DNA of 64,000 nucleotides from Saprospiraceae bacterium (GCA_020631405.1 JAHDHH010000003.1:62001-126000); one strand, 5' to 3'. Shown: positions 9,657 through 19,420, counted from the first letter of the stretch. Notes: a model not told the origin generated them from the sequence alone. Translations and numbers: made by a program.

Positions 9657-9753
9657 CTTTAATTAATCTAAACTTTTAAATAAGTTCTAAAGTTACTACC
9701 ATAATCTTAGATTTGTTCATCATATAACTTATTAATTGATTAGTACGCCTCCT

Positions 9754-10167
9754 ATGAGAATCACAATTGTCAGAAAAGCTCACTTTAATGCTGCACACAG
9801 ATTGCATAATCCTAATTGGTCAGAGCAAAAAAACAAGGATATCTTCGGACTTTGTAATAGTGGCAACTATCATGGTCACAATTATGAACTAGAAGTCTAC
9901 CTCACTGGTGAAGTCAATCAAGAAACAGGCTACCTCTTTGACCTGAAGGACCTTAAAGACATTATCAAAGAAGAAGTAGAAGATAGATTTGATCATAAAA
10001 ATTTGAATCTGGACACTTCTGAATTCAAAGACATGATTCCCTCAACAGAAAACCTCTGCTACGTCATCCACGGTTTATTAAGCAAGAGAATGGGTAGTGA
10101 GTTTGATGTTAAAATAAGACTTTGGGAAACACCAAGAAATGGTGTGGAATACCCACCTATAAGTTGA
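9754..10167 (+). CDS. queD: 6-carboxytetrahydropterin synthase / 6-pyruvoyltetrahydropterin synthase family
   Basis: The 137-residue protein starts at the ATG at 9754; a TTG at 9736 would add six residues not expected in the family. Zinc-ligand histidines are visible in FNAAHRL and YHGHNY, and the C-terminal WETPRNG carries the catalytic-type glutamate. The family converts dihydroneopterin triphosphate into queuosine or tetrahydrobiopterin intermediates. The sequence alone does not separate QueD from PTPS, though QueD is the commoner role in bacteria. No other queuosine genes are nearby. Confidence 0.88.
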   Translation: MRITIVRKAHFNAAHRLHNPNWSEQKNKDIFGLCNSGNYHGHNYELEVYLTGEVNQETGYLFDLKDLKDIIKEEVEDRFDHKNLNLDTSEFKDMIPSTENLCYVIHGLLSKRMGSEFDVKIRLWETPRNGVEYPPIS

Positions 10168-10200
10168 GTATTAGATTGTAGCCAATCATAGAGCAAGTCG

Positions 10201-10677
10201 TTAATCGACTGCTTCTCTTTCTTTTCTTGACTTAAAAAACTTCTGCTCTACAGCTAATAGCCCGAAAGACTCACAGTCTTCTTTAGTAGTCTTCGCATGA
10301 TGAGCTCCATGTGCCTTGAGTATTGCTCGACTATACTTACTATCAAGTTGCTTAAACCATTTGAACCTTCGGTGGATATAGACATCGTGGATCAAAAAGT
10401 AAATCAAACCATAGATGCTAATACCAATTCCAACAAACAATAAAAACACATAAGGGGTGTTGGTGCCAAGTATATAACAAGTGGCAGAAGGAATGGCAAA
10501 CACTAAGAAAAACAGATCATTCTTTTCAAAAAAGCCTTCTTTGTCGTAATGAGGCCTGTGATGATCTTCATGCCATGACCAGAGCACACCATGCATGATA
10601 TACTTATGAGCAAACCATGCAACAAACTCCATCAGACAAGCTGTCCCTAATGCGATACCAATATAATATAGTGCCAT
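10201..10677 (-). CDS. crtZ: Beta-carotene hydroxylase, fatty-acid hydroxylase superfamily
   Basis: The 158-residue membrane protein shows histidine clusters for a di-iron centre: FAHKYIMHG, WHEDHHRPHYD, HDVYIHRR and AHGAHHA. These match the CrtZ pattern exactly in order, and the length is standard. CrtZ hydroxylates beta-carotene rings to give zeaxanthin. No other carotenoid gene is visible in the window, so the substrate is inferred from family. It is convergent with queD, with stops 33 bases apart. Confidence 0.93.
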   Translation of the reverse strand: MALYYIGIALGTACLMEFVAWFAHKYIMHGVLWSWHEDHHRPHYDKEGFFEKNDLFFLVFAIPSATCYILGTNTPYVFLLFVGIGISIYGLIYFLIHDVYIHRRFKWFKQLDSKYSRAILKAHGAHHAKTTKEDCESFGLLAVEQKFFKSRKEREAVD

Positions 10678-10880
10678 ATCTCTGAATTACTACAATATGA
10701 AACGAAGGTAAATGACTTTTGTTTATTTAATCTCTTCGAATATCTACTATCACTCACCCCTCGGATAATTACCTAAGATGAAAGATTAGCTCTTTCAGCA
10801 AGAATTGGATTAGCTCAACCCTTATATTTGTTGATATTCTGTTCTTTTTCTGTAATAATACTAGTAAATGTAACTGAAGC

Positions 10881-10910
10881 TTGTAAAATTATAGAATTAG
10901 ATTATCTTTG
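10881..10910 (+). promoter_or_regulatory. Bacteroidota-type promoter of rplU-rpmA
   Basis: TTG at 10881-10883 and TATCTTTG at 10903-10910 are separated by 19 bases and match the Bacteroidota -33/-7 consensus. The -7 box ends 26 bases before the rplU ATG, leaving a short leader. A second TATATTTG at 10823-10830 lacks a well-spaced -33 element. Confidence 0.75.
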
Positions 10911-10936
10911 CAGTCCGATTTTCAAAAGGACAGAAC

Positions 10937-11245
10937 ATGATAGCTATAGTTAATATTCAAGGACAACAATTTAAAGTATCACAAGGACAAGAAATATTTG
11001 TCCACCAGCTTAAGGCCAAAGAAGGTGATAAAGTATCATTTGATGAAGTACTAATGACTGCAGGTGACAATGGTGCTACTATTGGAACTCCTACTATCTC
11101 AGGAACTTCAGTAAAGGCTACTGTACTTGGTCACCAAAAAGGTGATAAGGTTGTAATCTTTAAGAAGAAGAGAAGAAAAGGATACAGAGTAAAGAATGGT
11201 CACAGACAGTCTTTTACTAAGATCAAGATTGACTCAATAGCATAA
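10937..11245 (+). CDS. rplU: 50S ribosomal protein L21
   Basis: The 102-residue protein matches L21 throughout. It has an N-terminal IVNIQGQQFKVSQGQ strand, the PTISGTSVKATVLGH core and a C-terminal KKKRRKGYRVKNGHRQ RNA-binding loop. It is part of the large ribosomal subunit. The purine-rich AAAGGA a few bases before the ATG is a plausible ribosome-binding site. L21 has the minimal length here, while the extension domain seen on some Bacteroidota L21 proteins is instead on the neighbouring L27. Confidence 0.98.
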   Translation: MIAIVNIQGQQFKVSQGQEIFVHQLKAKEGDKVSFDEVLMTAGDNGATIGTPTISGTSVKATVLGHQKGDKVVIFKKKRRKGYRVKNGHRQSFTKIKIDSIA

Positions 11246-11282
11246 TTATCATATTTTAAGAACACAAGAAAACCTTTAAACG

Positions 11283-11942
11283 ATGGCACATAAGAAAGGA
11301 GCTGGTAGTACGGATAATGGACGTGACAGTAAGAGTAAAAGACTGGGTGTAAAATTATTCGGTGGTCAATATGCTAAGGCCGGCAATATCTTAATTAGAC
11401 AAAGAGGTACTAAGTATCATGCAGGACAGAATGTATATCTTGGAAAAGATTATACTGCTCATGCTAAAATAGAAGGTACCGTATACTTTACTAAAGGTAA
11501 AAACAATAGAACATTCATCAATATCAAGCCAATGGGTGATGTTGCAGAAACAGTGGCGCCTATCAAGGTTGCTAAGAAAGCTGCAGCTCCAAAGCAAGAA
11601 GCTCCTAAAGCGGCTCCTGCACCAGAAGTGAAAGCTGAAGCAGCGGCTCCAGTTGCAACTCCTGCACCAGCAGCACCTAAGAGTGATAGCAAGCCAGATG
11701 ATCTCAAGAAGATCGAAGGTATCGGACCAAAAATTGCTGAGCACCTTAACAATGGTGGAATTATGACTTTCCAAGACTTAGCTGATGCAAAAGTGGAAAG
11801 ACTACAAGAAATCCTTGACAATGCTGGACCAAGATACAGAATGCACAATCCTGGATCATGGCCAAAGCAATCTGCACTAGCTGCAGCAGGAAAGTGGGAT
11901 GAACTACAAGTTCTTCAAGACGAACTAGACGGAGGAAAATAA
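11283..11942 (+). CDS. rpmA: 50S ribosomal protein L27 with C-terminal HhH-domain extension
   Basis: Residues 1-84 are a standard L27 ([28 protein letters not shown]). The protein then continues to 219 residues. An Ala/Pro/Lys linker spans about 85-140 and a helix-hairpin-helix domain about 141-219, with [14 protein letters not shown], then GSWPKQSA and GKWDEL. The same roughly 80-residue domain occurs twice in the membrane protein at 47083-48072. The frame is uninterrupted across the linker and a terminator follows the stop, so the extension is genuine. L27 lies near the peptidyl-transferase centre through its N-terminus, so a long C-terminal arm on the surface is sterically plausible. The domain's role is unknown. 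Confidence 0.96.
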   Translation: MAHKKGAGSTDNGRDSKSKRLGVKLFGGQYAKAGNILIRQRGTKYHAGQNVYLGKDYTAHAKIEGTVYFTKGKNNRTFINIKPMGDVAETVAPIKVAKKAAAPKQEAPKAAPAPEVKAEAAAPVATPAPAAPKSDSKPDDLKKIEGIGPKIAEHLNNGGIMTFQDLADAKVERLQEILDNAGPRYRMHNPGSWPKQSALAAAGKWDELQVLQDELDGGK

Positions 11943-11963
11943 TCTTCCATCACACCATATATC

Positions 11964-11996
11964 AAAAAAGCCTTCATCTTCAATGAGGGCTTTTTT
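11964..11996 (+). terminator. Intrinsic terminator after rpmA
   Basis: An A6-GCCTTCAT arm at 11964-11977 pairs with ATGAGGGC-T6 at 11983-11996, with a five-base loop and one wobble pair. It lies 22 bases after the rpmA stop. Confidence 0.88.
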
Positions 11997-12044
11997 AGTT
12001 ATTTGCACTGCCTTAACAAGGTTAGTGTGCCAATCATTCTCTAC

Positions 12045-13274
12045 TTAGAAGTCACTTGCCATCAATAGATTGATTGAAGTATACTTCATCCCAAATCTTT
12101 GACTGATATATTCATTGGTCAGACAACCTTTGAATGTATAAATCCCATTCCTTAAGCCTGGGTCATTGTAAATTAGATTTTCAATAGTCTTTGCATTACC
12201 AATCTTTACTAAAATGGTGGTAATGATATTTGATATTGCAACAGAAGCCGTTCTTGGCACCTTTGATGGGATATTAGGTACGCAGAAGTGTATGACATCA
12301 TGCTTAGTGAAGGTTGGACTACTCAGTGTTGTCATCTCAGAAGTCTCGATACAACCTCCTTGATCTATACTTACATCAATAATGACTGCTCCCGGCTTCA
12401 TTTTCATCACCATCTCCTCAGTTACTAAGATTGGAGCTCTTCCAGTACTACTATGAACAGCACCTATGACTACATCTGCACTCATCAGTTGGTAGCCCAG
12501 GTAGACAGGATTGAATGTACTGGTATGCAAGGACTGCCCTACTACCTTTTGTATCCTCATGAGCTTGGAGACGTCATTATCAAATACCCTCACTGAAGCT
12601 CCTAGTCCTAAAGCAGCCTTCGTTGCAAACTCTCCAACTACCCCTGCACCTAATATAATGACTTTAGCAGGTGGCACTCCTGACACTCCTCCTAACAACA
12701 CGCCTCTACCACCATTAGTGGAACTGAGCAACTCTGAAGCAGTCTGGATGATACTCATCCCAGCAATCTCACTCATAATTCTTACAATAGGAAATGATCC
12801 ATTCTCAGCTTGGAGGTATTCCATAGCTATGGCATTTACCTTCTTCTTCTTTAGTAACAAGATGAATTCTTCAGTCAGCGTAGGTATGTGAAGTGGAGAG
12901 ATCAATATCTGATCGTGGGTAAACATCTCAAGCTCTTCTATAGTTGGTGGCGTCACCTTGACCACTATACTTGATTCAAAAACCTGTTGTTTACTAGAGG
13001 TGATCTCAGCTCCTGCCTCACTAAAATCATGGTCTGAAAAGTGTGAAGCCTCTCCTGCTCCTCTCTCTACTACCACCTTTAGGCCATAGCCAGCTAGTGT
13101 TCTTATCGAATTAGGTGCGATCGCTACCCTTGTTTCACTTAATGTAGTCTCTTTGGGTATGCCTATGACTATTTCCCTTCTTTTAGGAGATACTTCTAAG
13201 GTCTCAGCTTGAGTCTGATATTGACCTTCTGCAAAAAATTCAGAAAAGCTTCTACCACCACCAGATCCAGTCAT
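12045..13274 (-). CDS. ald: Alanine dehydrogenase
   Basis: The 409-residue protein has GIPKETTLSETRVAIAP at the substrate-binding N-terminus, the NAD-binding VIILGAGVVGEFATKAALG and the family signature IDVSIDQGGCIETS. It interconverts alanine and pyruvate with NAD. About 35 extra residues precede the conserved start, as seen in related Bacteroidota proteins that are sometimes annotated as transhydrogenase alpha-like. The signature favours Ald. It is convergent with the ribosomal operon, and helicase pcrA lies just beyond its start. Confidence 0.88.
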   Translation of the reverse strand: MTGSGGGRSFSEFFAEGQYQTQAETLEVSPKRREIVIGIPKETTLSETRVAIAPNSIRTLAGYGLKVVVERGAGEASHFSDHDFSEAGAEITSSKQQVFESSIVVKVTPPTIEELEMFTHDQILISPLHIPTLTEEFILLLKKKKVNAIAMEYLQAENGSFPIVRIMSEIAGMSIIQTASELLSSTNGGRGVLLGGVSGVPPAKVIILGAGVVGEFATKAALGLGASVRVFDNDVSKLMRIQKVVGQSLHTSTFNPVYLGYQLMSADVVIGAVHSSTGRAPILVTEEMVMKMKPGAVIIDVSIDQGGCIETSEMTTLSSPTFTKHDVIHFCVPNIPSKVPRTASVAISNIITTILVKIGNAKTIENLIYNDPGLRNGIYTFKGCLTNEYISQRFGMKYTSINLLMASDF

Positions 13275-13330
13275 GATTGTTTTGTTTAGATTTTACACTA
13301 AGTTAGTGCAATTTTGAAAATATACCAGAC

Positions 13331-15592
13331 TTAATCTAGTACTTGCAGCTTAGCATATTGGAGCATGATTCTTTTCTCAGGACTATCATGCATCTGCTCG
13401 AATCTAATCGTCGCCACCTTTCTTTCATCTACACTGACTACTGTACCTTTTCCAAACTTAAGATGTAAGACTTGCTTACCTTCCTTGATCTCATCCAAAG
13501 TACTCGCTTTGAAATTCTTAGTATCAGCCTCAGTGAGCGATGGTTTTGCAGGAGCTAGTTTCTTGAAATTGCCTAGGATCTTAGGCTCACCGAATGTTTG
13601 CTTCTTCTTGAGCACCGCCGAATCAGTCATATGCTCAGGAATCTCTTCCACAAACCTACTAGGATCATTGAATCTCATCTGACCAAACTGATACCTGCTA
13701 TTGGCAAACGTCAGGGTCAACATCTCCTCAGCTCGGGTAATCGCAACATAGAAGAGTCTTCTCTCTTCTTCAATTTGATCTGGAGAAGACAGTGACATGA
13801 ACGATGGAAAAAGATTCTCTTCCAATCCGACAACGAATACCGACTTATACTCTAGACCCTTTGCGGCATGGACCGACATCAAGGTGATAGTATCAACCTC
13901 TGTCTTATCTTCATCTTGATCAGTCATCAAGGATATTGATTGTAAAAATCTAGCCAGAGACTTATCTTCTGGAGCATCCTCTCCTGGTGCTATTTCGTCA
14001 TTCTCTACGAACTCTTGGATGCCATCAAGCATCGCTGTGATGTTCTCTATCCTACTTTTACCTTCTGGGGAAGTATCTGCCTTGAGTAGGTCAATGATAC
14101 CAGACTTCTGAGCAATATATAGTGCCGCTTGGTATGCATCTTCGACAATGACCTTTTGCATCATCTGCTTCATACTATTGATAAATCCACCAATCGTACG
14201 CTTATGAGCTCCTTTGAGTTCTATCTGTGTGATGACTTGCCATAGACTGATATCATTATCATCTGCGACTTGCATGAGTTTGTCTACTGTAGTCTTGCCT
14301 ATTCCTCTTTTGGGATAATTTATAATTCGCTTAAGTGCCTCATTATCCTTAGGATTGACACAGAGTCTAATGTAGGCTATGACATCTTTGATTTCCTTCC
14401 TTTGATAGAAAGACACACCTCCATATATCCGATAAGGTAGGTTGTATCGTCTTAGGTGTTCCTCAAATACTCTTGACTGAGCATTGGTCCTGTAGAGAAT
14501 GGCAATATCATTATTCGAATAGTGATACCTATTCTTTTGTTCGACGATAGTATCTGCTACCCTTCTCCCTTCTTCACTATCCGTCATCGTCTTAATGACC
14601 TTTATCTTCTTACCACCACTGTTTTCGGTCCAGATTTTTTTCTGGATTTGCTTAGTGTTGTGGTTGATAATCTCATTTGCGGCATCTACAATAAAATTTG
14701 TAGACCTATAATTTTGCTCTAGCTTGAATACCTGAACATTAGGAAAGTCATTCTCAAATTGCAATATATTCTCAATAGTGGCACCCCTAAAAGAGTAGAT
14801 ACTCTGAGCATCATCTCCCACGATGCAGACATTATGCTGACTACCATCATATACTGTCAGTAACTTAAGTATCTCATACTGCAGTGAGTTGGTATCCTGA
14901 AACTCATCGACTAATACATAGCGGAATTGAGACTGATACTTATCTCTGACGCCATCTGGATTCTTAAACAACAAGTTGAACATTTGCAAGAGCAAGTCAT
15001 CAAAATCCATGGCTCCTGCCCTCTTACACTTTTTGACGTAGAGCTCGTAGATCTTAAAAATCATCGGACGACGATTCATCCTATCAAGAGCTAGTAAGTC
15101 CTCACTATTGGCATATGCCTTAGGAGACATCAAGTTAGATTTGGCAGTAGATATTCTTGATCTGACTGCTCCTACATTATAGACTTTAGAATCGAGGGAT
15201 AATGACTTGATTATCTCTCTGATCAAACTCTTAGAGTCATCTGTGTCGTAGATACTAAAGTCATTAGGATACCCTATACGATGTGCTTCTACTCTAAGAA
15301 TTCTTGCAAACAATGAGTGAAAAGTACCTGCCCACACCTTCTGTGCTCCTGACCCAATCACGTTTTCGATCCTGTCCTTCATCTCTCGGGCAGCCTTATT
15401 CGTAAAGGTCAGAGCTAGAATATTCCAAGGTGCTACACCTACATTGATCAAGTGGGCTATCTTGTATGTCAATACCCTAGTCTTCCCCGATCCGGGACCA
15501 GCAATAACCATGACGGGACCATCAGTGGTCGTAACAGCATTTCGCTGAATATCATTTAATTGGGATAAGTATGATTCGCCGACTTGTTCCAT
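13331..15592 (-). CDS. pcrA: UvrD/PcrA-type superfamily 1 DNA helicase
   Basis: The 753-residue protein has the ordered SF1A motifs: Q motif LNDIQRNAV, Walker A AGPGSGKTR, motif Ia TFTNKAAREMKDRI, Walker B DEFQDTN, GDDAQSIYSFRGA (motif III), QNYRST (IV), VHAAKGLEY (V) and VAITRAEE (VI). A tudor-like C-terminal segment with VLHLKFGKGTVVS is typical of PcrA/UvrD. It unwinds DNA 3' to 5' in repair and in clearing blocked replication. Length is standard. UvrD and PcrA cannot be told apart from sequence here. Confidence 0.95.
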   Translation of the reverse strand: MEQVGESYLSQLNDIQRNAVTTTDGPVMVIAGPGSGKTRVLTYKIAHLINVGVAPWNILALTFTNKAAREMKDRIENVIGSGAQKVWAGTFHSLFARILRVEAHRIGYPNDFSIYDTDDSKSLIREIIKSLSLDSKVYNVGAVRSRISTAKSNLMSPKAYANSEDLLALDRMNRRPMIFKIYELYVKKCKRAGAMDFDDLLLQMFNLLFKNPDGVRDKYQSQFRYVLVDEFQDTNSLQYEILKLLTVYDGSQHNVCIVGDDAQSIYSFRGATIENILQFENDFPNVQVFKLEQNYRSTNFIVDAANEIINHNTKQIQKKIWTENSGGKKIKVIKTMTDSEEGRRVADTIVEQKNRYHYSNNDIAILYRTNAQSRVFEEHLRRYNLPYRIYGGVSFYQRKEIKDVIAYIRLCVNPKDNEALKRIINYPKRGIGKTTVDKLMQVADDNDISLWQVITQIELKGAHKRTIGGFINSMKQMMQKVIVEDAYQAALYIAQKSGIIDLLKADTSPEGKSRIENITAMLDGIQEFVENDEIAPGEDAPEDKSLARFLQSISLMTDQDEDKTEVDTITLMSVHAAKGLEYKSVFVVGLEENLFPSFMSLSSPDQIEEERRLFYVAITRAEEMLTLTFANSRYQFGQMRFNDPSRFVEEIPEHMTDSAVLKKKQTFGEPKILGNFKKLAPAKPSLTEADTKNFKASTLDEIKEGKQVLHLKFGKGTVVSVDERKVATIRFEQMHDSPEKRIMLQYAKLQVLD

Positions 15593-15725
15593 AGCTTACA
15601 AAGATGCAGTTTTTTAGACATATTTATAATTATTTTATATGTCAATATCCAAACAGTTTTGACTGATTCTATTTCATCATACTGATGGTCAAATAGTTTA
15701 TGAAATATCGCATCTTTATCATCAA

Positions 15726-17318
15726 ATGAAATCAAGACTTGACAAAGTTAGGATTGGAATATTCTTAGGTGTAGCAGGACTGCTAGCCATAAGTCATATC
15801 TATTACTTCTATGGTCACTTTGGTGTAGATGATATGGGATATGCCAGACTTGCTTTTGACTTATCACAAGGCAACTATGATTGGGGTAATCACTACGCCT
15901 ACAGATTAAGCATCTTAGCCCTTACCGCATTGTCTTACACCTTGTTTAGTATCAATGATCTTGCCTCCGGACTGCCAGCCATGCTATTGAGTCTAGGCAT
16001 TGTGTATTTACTCTTTGACTTACACAGAGATGCAAAATTAGGGACTCTATTGATAGCCCTTGGACTTTACTTCTGCGTTAGGTGGAACTTATTCTATGCT
16101 GACAAACTTATGCCAGATATCTATGTTAGCGCCTTCGTATTCTTTTCTTGGTGGTCATATCAGAAGCTAAGACAGGGAAAACATTCTACTAGTTTGAATG
16201 CCATAGTATTTAGCTTGAGTCTATTCCTAGCGTTTGTGAGCAAGGGAACAGTGATCCTTATCCTTCCTCTTTTGCTATACTACGTAATCCGTGATATAGC
16301 AAAAGGCCAACATCTCAGGTTTTGGATATTAGTAACTTGTCTACATGTCATTATCTACTCGGTGTATTTTGGAGCGATTGCTTATCTCACGGGTGATATA
16401 CTTGCTAGGTTCCATGCTATTGATGCTAATAGCTATTTCAATGCATGCTCCTACAGCCAAATGCCAATTGAAGAAACCTACAAGCGATTAAGCATTGACT
16501 TCTTTAGTTTTATCTCTAGAGAGAACATCGTAATCTATCTAATCATCATCCTTACAGGAGCAATCTCTGGGATGAGAAGTCGTACAATTCAAAATGCAAA
16601 CAACCATGAATGGTTAGTGACAGCAGCAATTTGTTTGCTTTCGGCTAACTTTATGACTATCTCCCTCACTAGTTACAACCCTACCTGCCTAGACATCAGG
16701 CACTATCTGTTGTTCTTCCCTATTCTTGCATGCTGTTGTTCACAGGTGATAGCTCAAGTTAGAGAGGATAAGATTGCGCTTTGGGCTGGGCTTGCTATTT
16801 GCATTGCCGCACTAGCAATCAATCGAAACATCTATGACAGTACTCACATCCTCCCACTCATCGGTATGATGGTATTGTTCATACTTATGTTACTCCCGCA
16901 GTTCAAACATAATTACAGAATAGGATCAACACTCATTACACTAGCTCTACTCTATCCTAGCATCCAATACATGTCCTATTCAAAAAGCCTAAATTACGCC
17001 TCAGTAAAACGTGAATTCATAGACCTCCTTGTCAGAGAACAGCCAAACACAACGATATACTGCTCACATGTGGCAGGCAACCTAGGAAAGTACTTTTTAG
17101 CATTTGACAGTACTAATTATAAATTTAGAGATATTAGGCGAGATTCATTTGATGGGAATAATGAGGCATTCTCAATCCTAATAAAAAATTGGTATTGCGA
17201 CTGGCACAGTGAAGTTGAAGAAAATACATATAATGAATGGTTGGAATATGAGGGTTTAGTTGGCAAATTGAGAAAAAATGATAAAGAAATTATCCTTGTT
17301 TATGATTTAAAGAAATAG
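15726..17318 (+). CDS. Multi-pass membrane protein, GT-C/PMT-like glycosyltransferase
   Basis: The 530-residue protein has around ten hydrophobic segments. An acidic FGVDDMGYARLAFDL motif follows the first helix, the usual position of the catalytic acidic residues in GT-C (GT39/GT83-like) enzymes that use lipid-linked sugars. A soluble C-terminal domain of about 100 residues follows. Fold assignment rests on topology and this motif, and the substrate is unknown. It has no operon partners: the helicase upstream is divergent and the ExbB operon downstream has its own promoter. Confidence 0.65.
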   Translation: MKSRLDKVRIGIFLGVAGLLAISHIYYFYGHFGVDDMGYARLAFDLSQGNYDWGNHYAYRLSILALTALSYTLFSINDLASGLPAMLLSLGIVYLLFDLHRDAKLGTLLIALGLYFCVRWNLFYADKLMPDIYVSAFVFFSWWSYQKLRQGKHSTSLNAIVFSLSLFLAFVSKGTVILILPLLLYYVIRDIAKGQHLRFWILVTCLHVIIYSVYFGAIAYLTGDILARFHAIDANSYFNACSYSQMPIEETYKRLSIDFFSFISRENIVIYLIIILTGAISGMRSRTIQNANNHEWLVTAAICLLSANFMTISLTSYNPTCLDIRHYLLFFPILACCCSQVIAQVREDKIALWAGLAICIAALAINRNIYDSTHILPLIGMMVLFILMLLPQFKHNYRIGSTLITLALLYPSIQYMSYSKSLNYASVKREFIDLLVREQPNTTIYCSHVAGNLGKYFLAFDSTNYKFRDIRRDSFDGNNEAFSILIKNWYCDWHSEVEENTYNEWLEYEGLVGKLRKNDKEIILVYDLKK

Positions 17319-17431
17319 AATATTATTCTTATAATTGTGTTGAATACAACCAATTCAGGAATAAATTCATCTTTAAGATTGAAAGTAATTGGAATAAGAA
17401 ATGTCTTATTGAATTACTATGGATAACAAAG

Positions 17432-17463
17432 TTTGGTCATAACGTGCTCGAACGTTAACTTTG
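17432..17463 (+). promoter_or_regulatory. Bacteroidota-type promoter of the exbB-exbD operon
   Basis: TTTG at 17432-17435 and TAACTTTG at 17456-17463 are spaced by 20 bases, an excellent match to the Bacteroidota consensus. The start codon of exbB is 113 bases beyond, giving an unusually long leader that includes a small hairpin (TTAGA...ATTCTAA near 17513-17537). Confidence 0.8.
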
Positions 17464-17576
17464 GTCAAATTCTTTAGAGTTGAGACTATCGATTCTTAAA
17501 GTTATTTTTCTACATTAGAGAATCTTTTTATTCTAAGACAAAAACTGTTAAATCAAATTTAGAAAACAAAAAAATC

Positions 17577-18308
17577 ATGCGAAAATTAGTTGTTTTAAGT
17601 GTATTGTTCGGTCTCCTCTCTTCAGTTGGAGCTTTAGATCTTATGGCTCAGGCTGCAGAAACTGCGGAAAGTAGCTCAATGTTTCAAGTATTAAAAGAAA
17701 AGTTTATTGAAGGTGGATGGGAATTCATGAGTCTAGTACTTGTCTGTCTCATCCTTGGGTTAGCATTCTGTATTGAGAGAATCATTACTTTGAACATTGC
17801 TACAACAAATACAGATAAACTTATCAACAGAATAGATGAGAGATTAGCTGATGGAGACTTAGAAGGAGCTAAAGAAGTAGCTAGAAGTACTCCTGGTCCA
17901 ACTGCAAGTATCATGTATGAGGGATTAAGAAATGCACCGAATGGTCCTGAGGCTGTTGAAAAAGCTATCGTGTCTTATGGGTCTGTACAAATGGGACTTT
18001 TAGAAAAAGGATTAGTTTGGATATCACTATTTATCGCAATTGCACCGATGTTAGGGTTCATGGGTACGGTAATTGGTATGATTGGAGCCTTTGATAAAAT
18101 CGAAGCAGTAGGAGATATCTCTCCATCAATCGTTGCCGGTGGTATTAAGGTAGCCTTATTGACAACAGTATTCGGACTTATCGTGGCGATTATCCTTCAA
18201 ATCTTTTACAATTACATCGTATCAAAAATCGACGGAATCGTAAACAGAATGGAAGATGCTTCTATCGGTCTTGTTGATGTCATGGCTAGAAATGGCGTTT
18301 GGAAGTAA
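17577..18308 (+). CDS. exbB: ExbB/TolQ/MotA-family proton channel
   Basis: The 243-residue protein has an N-terminal signal-like hydrophobic segment ending in LMAQA, then three transmembrane helices. The conserved GLVWISLFIAIAPMLGFMGT and VIGMIGAFDKI stretch lines the channel in this family. Together with ExbD subunits it forms an inner-membrane motor that energises outer-membrane transport through TonB, or a TolQ/R-like process. It heads a four-gene operon. Gaps downstream are short (53, 6 and 30 bases). Confidence 0.93.
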   Translation: MRKLVVLSVLFGLLSSVGALDLMAQAAETAESSSMFQVLKEKFIEGGWEFMSLVLVCLILGLAFCIERIITLNIATTNTDKLINRIDERLADGDLEGAKEVARSTPGPTASIMYEGLRNAPNGPEAVEKAIVSYGSVQMGLLEKGLVWISLFIAIAPMLGFMGTVIGMIGAFDKIEAVGDISPSIVAGGIKVALLTTVFGLIVAIILQIFYNYIVSKIDGIVNRMEDASIGLVDVMARNGVWK

Positions 18309-18361
18309 GCTCAGTAAGTATTGAGTTAATAATTAACATTCCAAACTAAAAACTAGATAAC

Positions 18362-18868
18362 ATGATAGGATTATATAATTTTTTACAAAAGAAAGGGCAA
18401 CTCTTCTCTCTATTATTGGGAGTAGTGTGTGTGGCGATTGTACTTATGTCAATCTTCAGTGGCCTTAAGAGTGCTGGCTTCGATGCTGGTACTGACCTTA
18501 ATACTGTATTGAAAAATGGCGGTGGAGATGGTTTTAACTTCCTCGACCCAGCCATTATGATACCGATGGTTCTTGTTATGGCAACAGCAGCGGTATGGCT
18601 TTTATCAAGCTTATTAAGAATGATCATGAACCCTAAGTCATCACTTATAGGGATCGTAGCTATAGCAGTAATATTGGGTGTTTTCTTTGTGCTTTATTCA
18701 TCTGCGGACATCAATCACGGTCCAGCAATGGCTGCAATACATGAGAAATTCAATATTACAGACGGAGTAAGTAAGTTTATCAGCGCAGGACTAAAAACAA
18801 CAGTCGGACTTGCAGTAATAGCTTTCTTCTCAATGGTAATATCTGAGATCATTAACCTTTTTAAATAG
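18362..18868 (+). CDS. Small four-helix membrane protein of the ExbB/ExbD operon
   Basis: The 168-residue protein has about four transmembrane segments (near residues 15-35, 65-85, 95-112 and 142-165) joined by short loops, one rich in glycine (GGGDGFNF). I recognise no family motif. Genes of this kind between exbB and exbD are common in Bacteroidota, so it is probably an accessory subunit of the motor. It ends 6 bases before the first exbD. Confidence 0.75.
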   Translation: MIGLYNFLQKKGQLFSLLLGVVCVAIVLMSIFSGLKSAGFDAGTDLNTVLKNGGGDGFNFLDPAIMIPMVLVMATAAVWLLSSLLRMIMNPKSSLIGIVAIAVILGVFFVLYSSADINHGPAMAAIHEKFNITDGVSKFISAGLKTTVGLAVIAFFSMVISEIINLFK

Positions 18869-18874
18869 TAGAAC

Positions 18875-19420
18875 ATGGGCAGAAATTCAAGAATGAGTAA
18901 TGAAGTGAATGCTGGGTCAATGGCCGACATTGCCTTCTTACTATTGATTTTCTTCTTGGTGACTACTACTATTGATGTAGATAAAGGTGTACTCGTAAAG
19001 TTACCACCTTGGTCAGAAGAAGAACCAGAAACTCTAGAACTCAAAAAGAGAAATGTATTCTCAGTATTAGTAAATGCTGATAATCAATTGCTCGTAAGAG
19101 GGGACCTTACCAATGTTAAAGACCTTAGGGAGAAAGCAAAGGAATTCATCAGAAATCCTAACAAGCTTGACAACATGGCAGAAAACCCTAACAAAGCGAT
19201 CATATCTCTCAAGAATGATAGAGGTACAGAATACTCCACTTACCTTGAAGTATACAATGAGCTAAAAGCTGCATACCGAGAGTTAAGAGAAGTAGAATCT
19301 CAACGTAAATTTGGTAAGATGTATGAATTCTTACCTAGGGATAAGAAGAAGGAAATTAATGCAATTATTCCTTTGGTACTATCAGAAGCTGAGCCTACTA
19401 ACTTCGGGGAAGAGAAATAA
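18875..19420 (+). CDS. exbD: ExbD/TolR-family protein (first copy)
   Basis: The 181-residue protein has the ExbD architecture: a short basic N-terminus, one transmembrane helix carrying the essential aspartate (SMADIAFLLLIFFLV, about residues 15-30), and a periplasmic domain. The periplasmic part is longer than in the Proteobacterial protein. It would assemble with ExbB. The ATG is 6 bases after the preceding gene. A second, divergent ExbD follows, so the motor may be heteromeric. Confidence 0.92.
   Translation: MGRNSRMSNEVNAGSMADIAFLLLIFFLVTTTIDVDKGVLVKLPPWSEEEPETLELKKRNVFSVLVNADNQLLVRGDLTNVKDLREKAKEFIRNPNKLDNMAENPNKAIISLKNDRGTEYSTYLEVYNELKAAYRELREVESQRKFGKMYEFLPRDKKKEINAIIPLVLSEAEPTNFGEEK

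Noticed and set aside
11391-11848. Antisense open frames of 127 and 129 codons across rpmA
   Set aside because: They lie on the strand opposite the L27 extension and their composition mirrors its Ala/Pro-rich codons; there is no signal for an independent gene.
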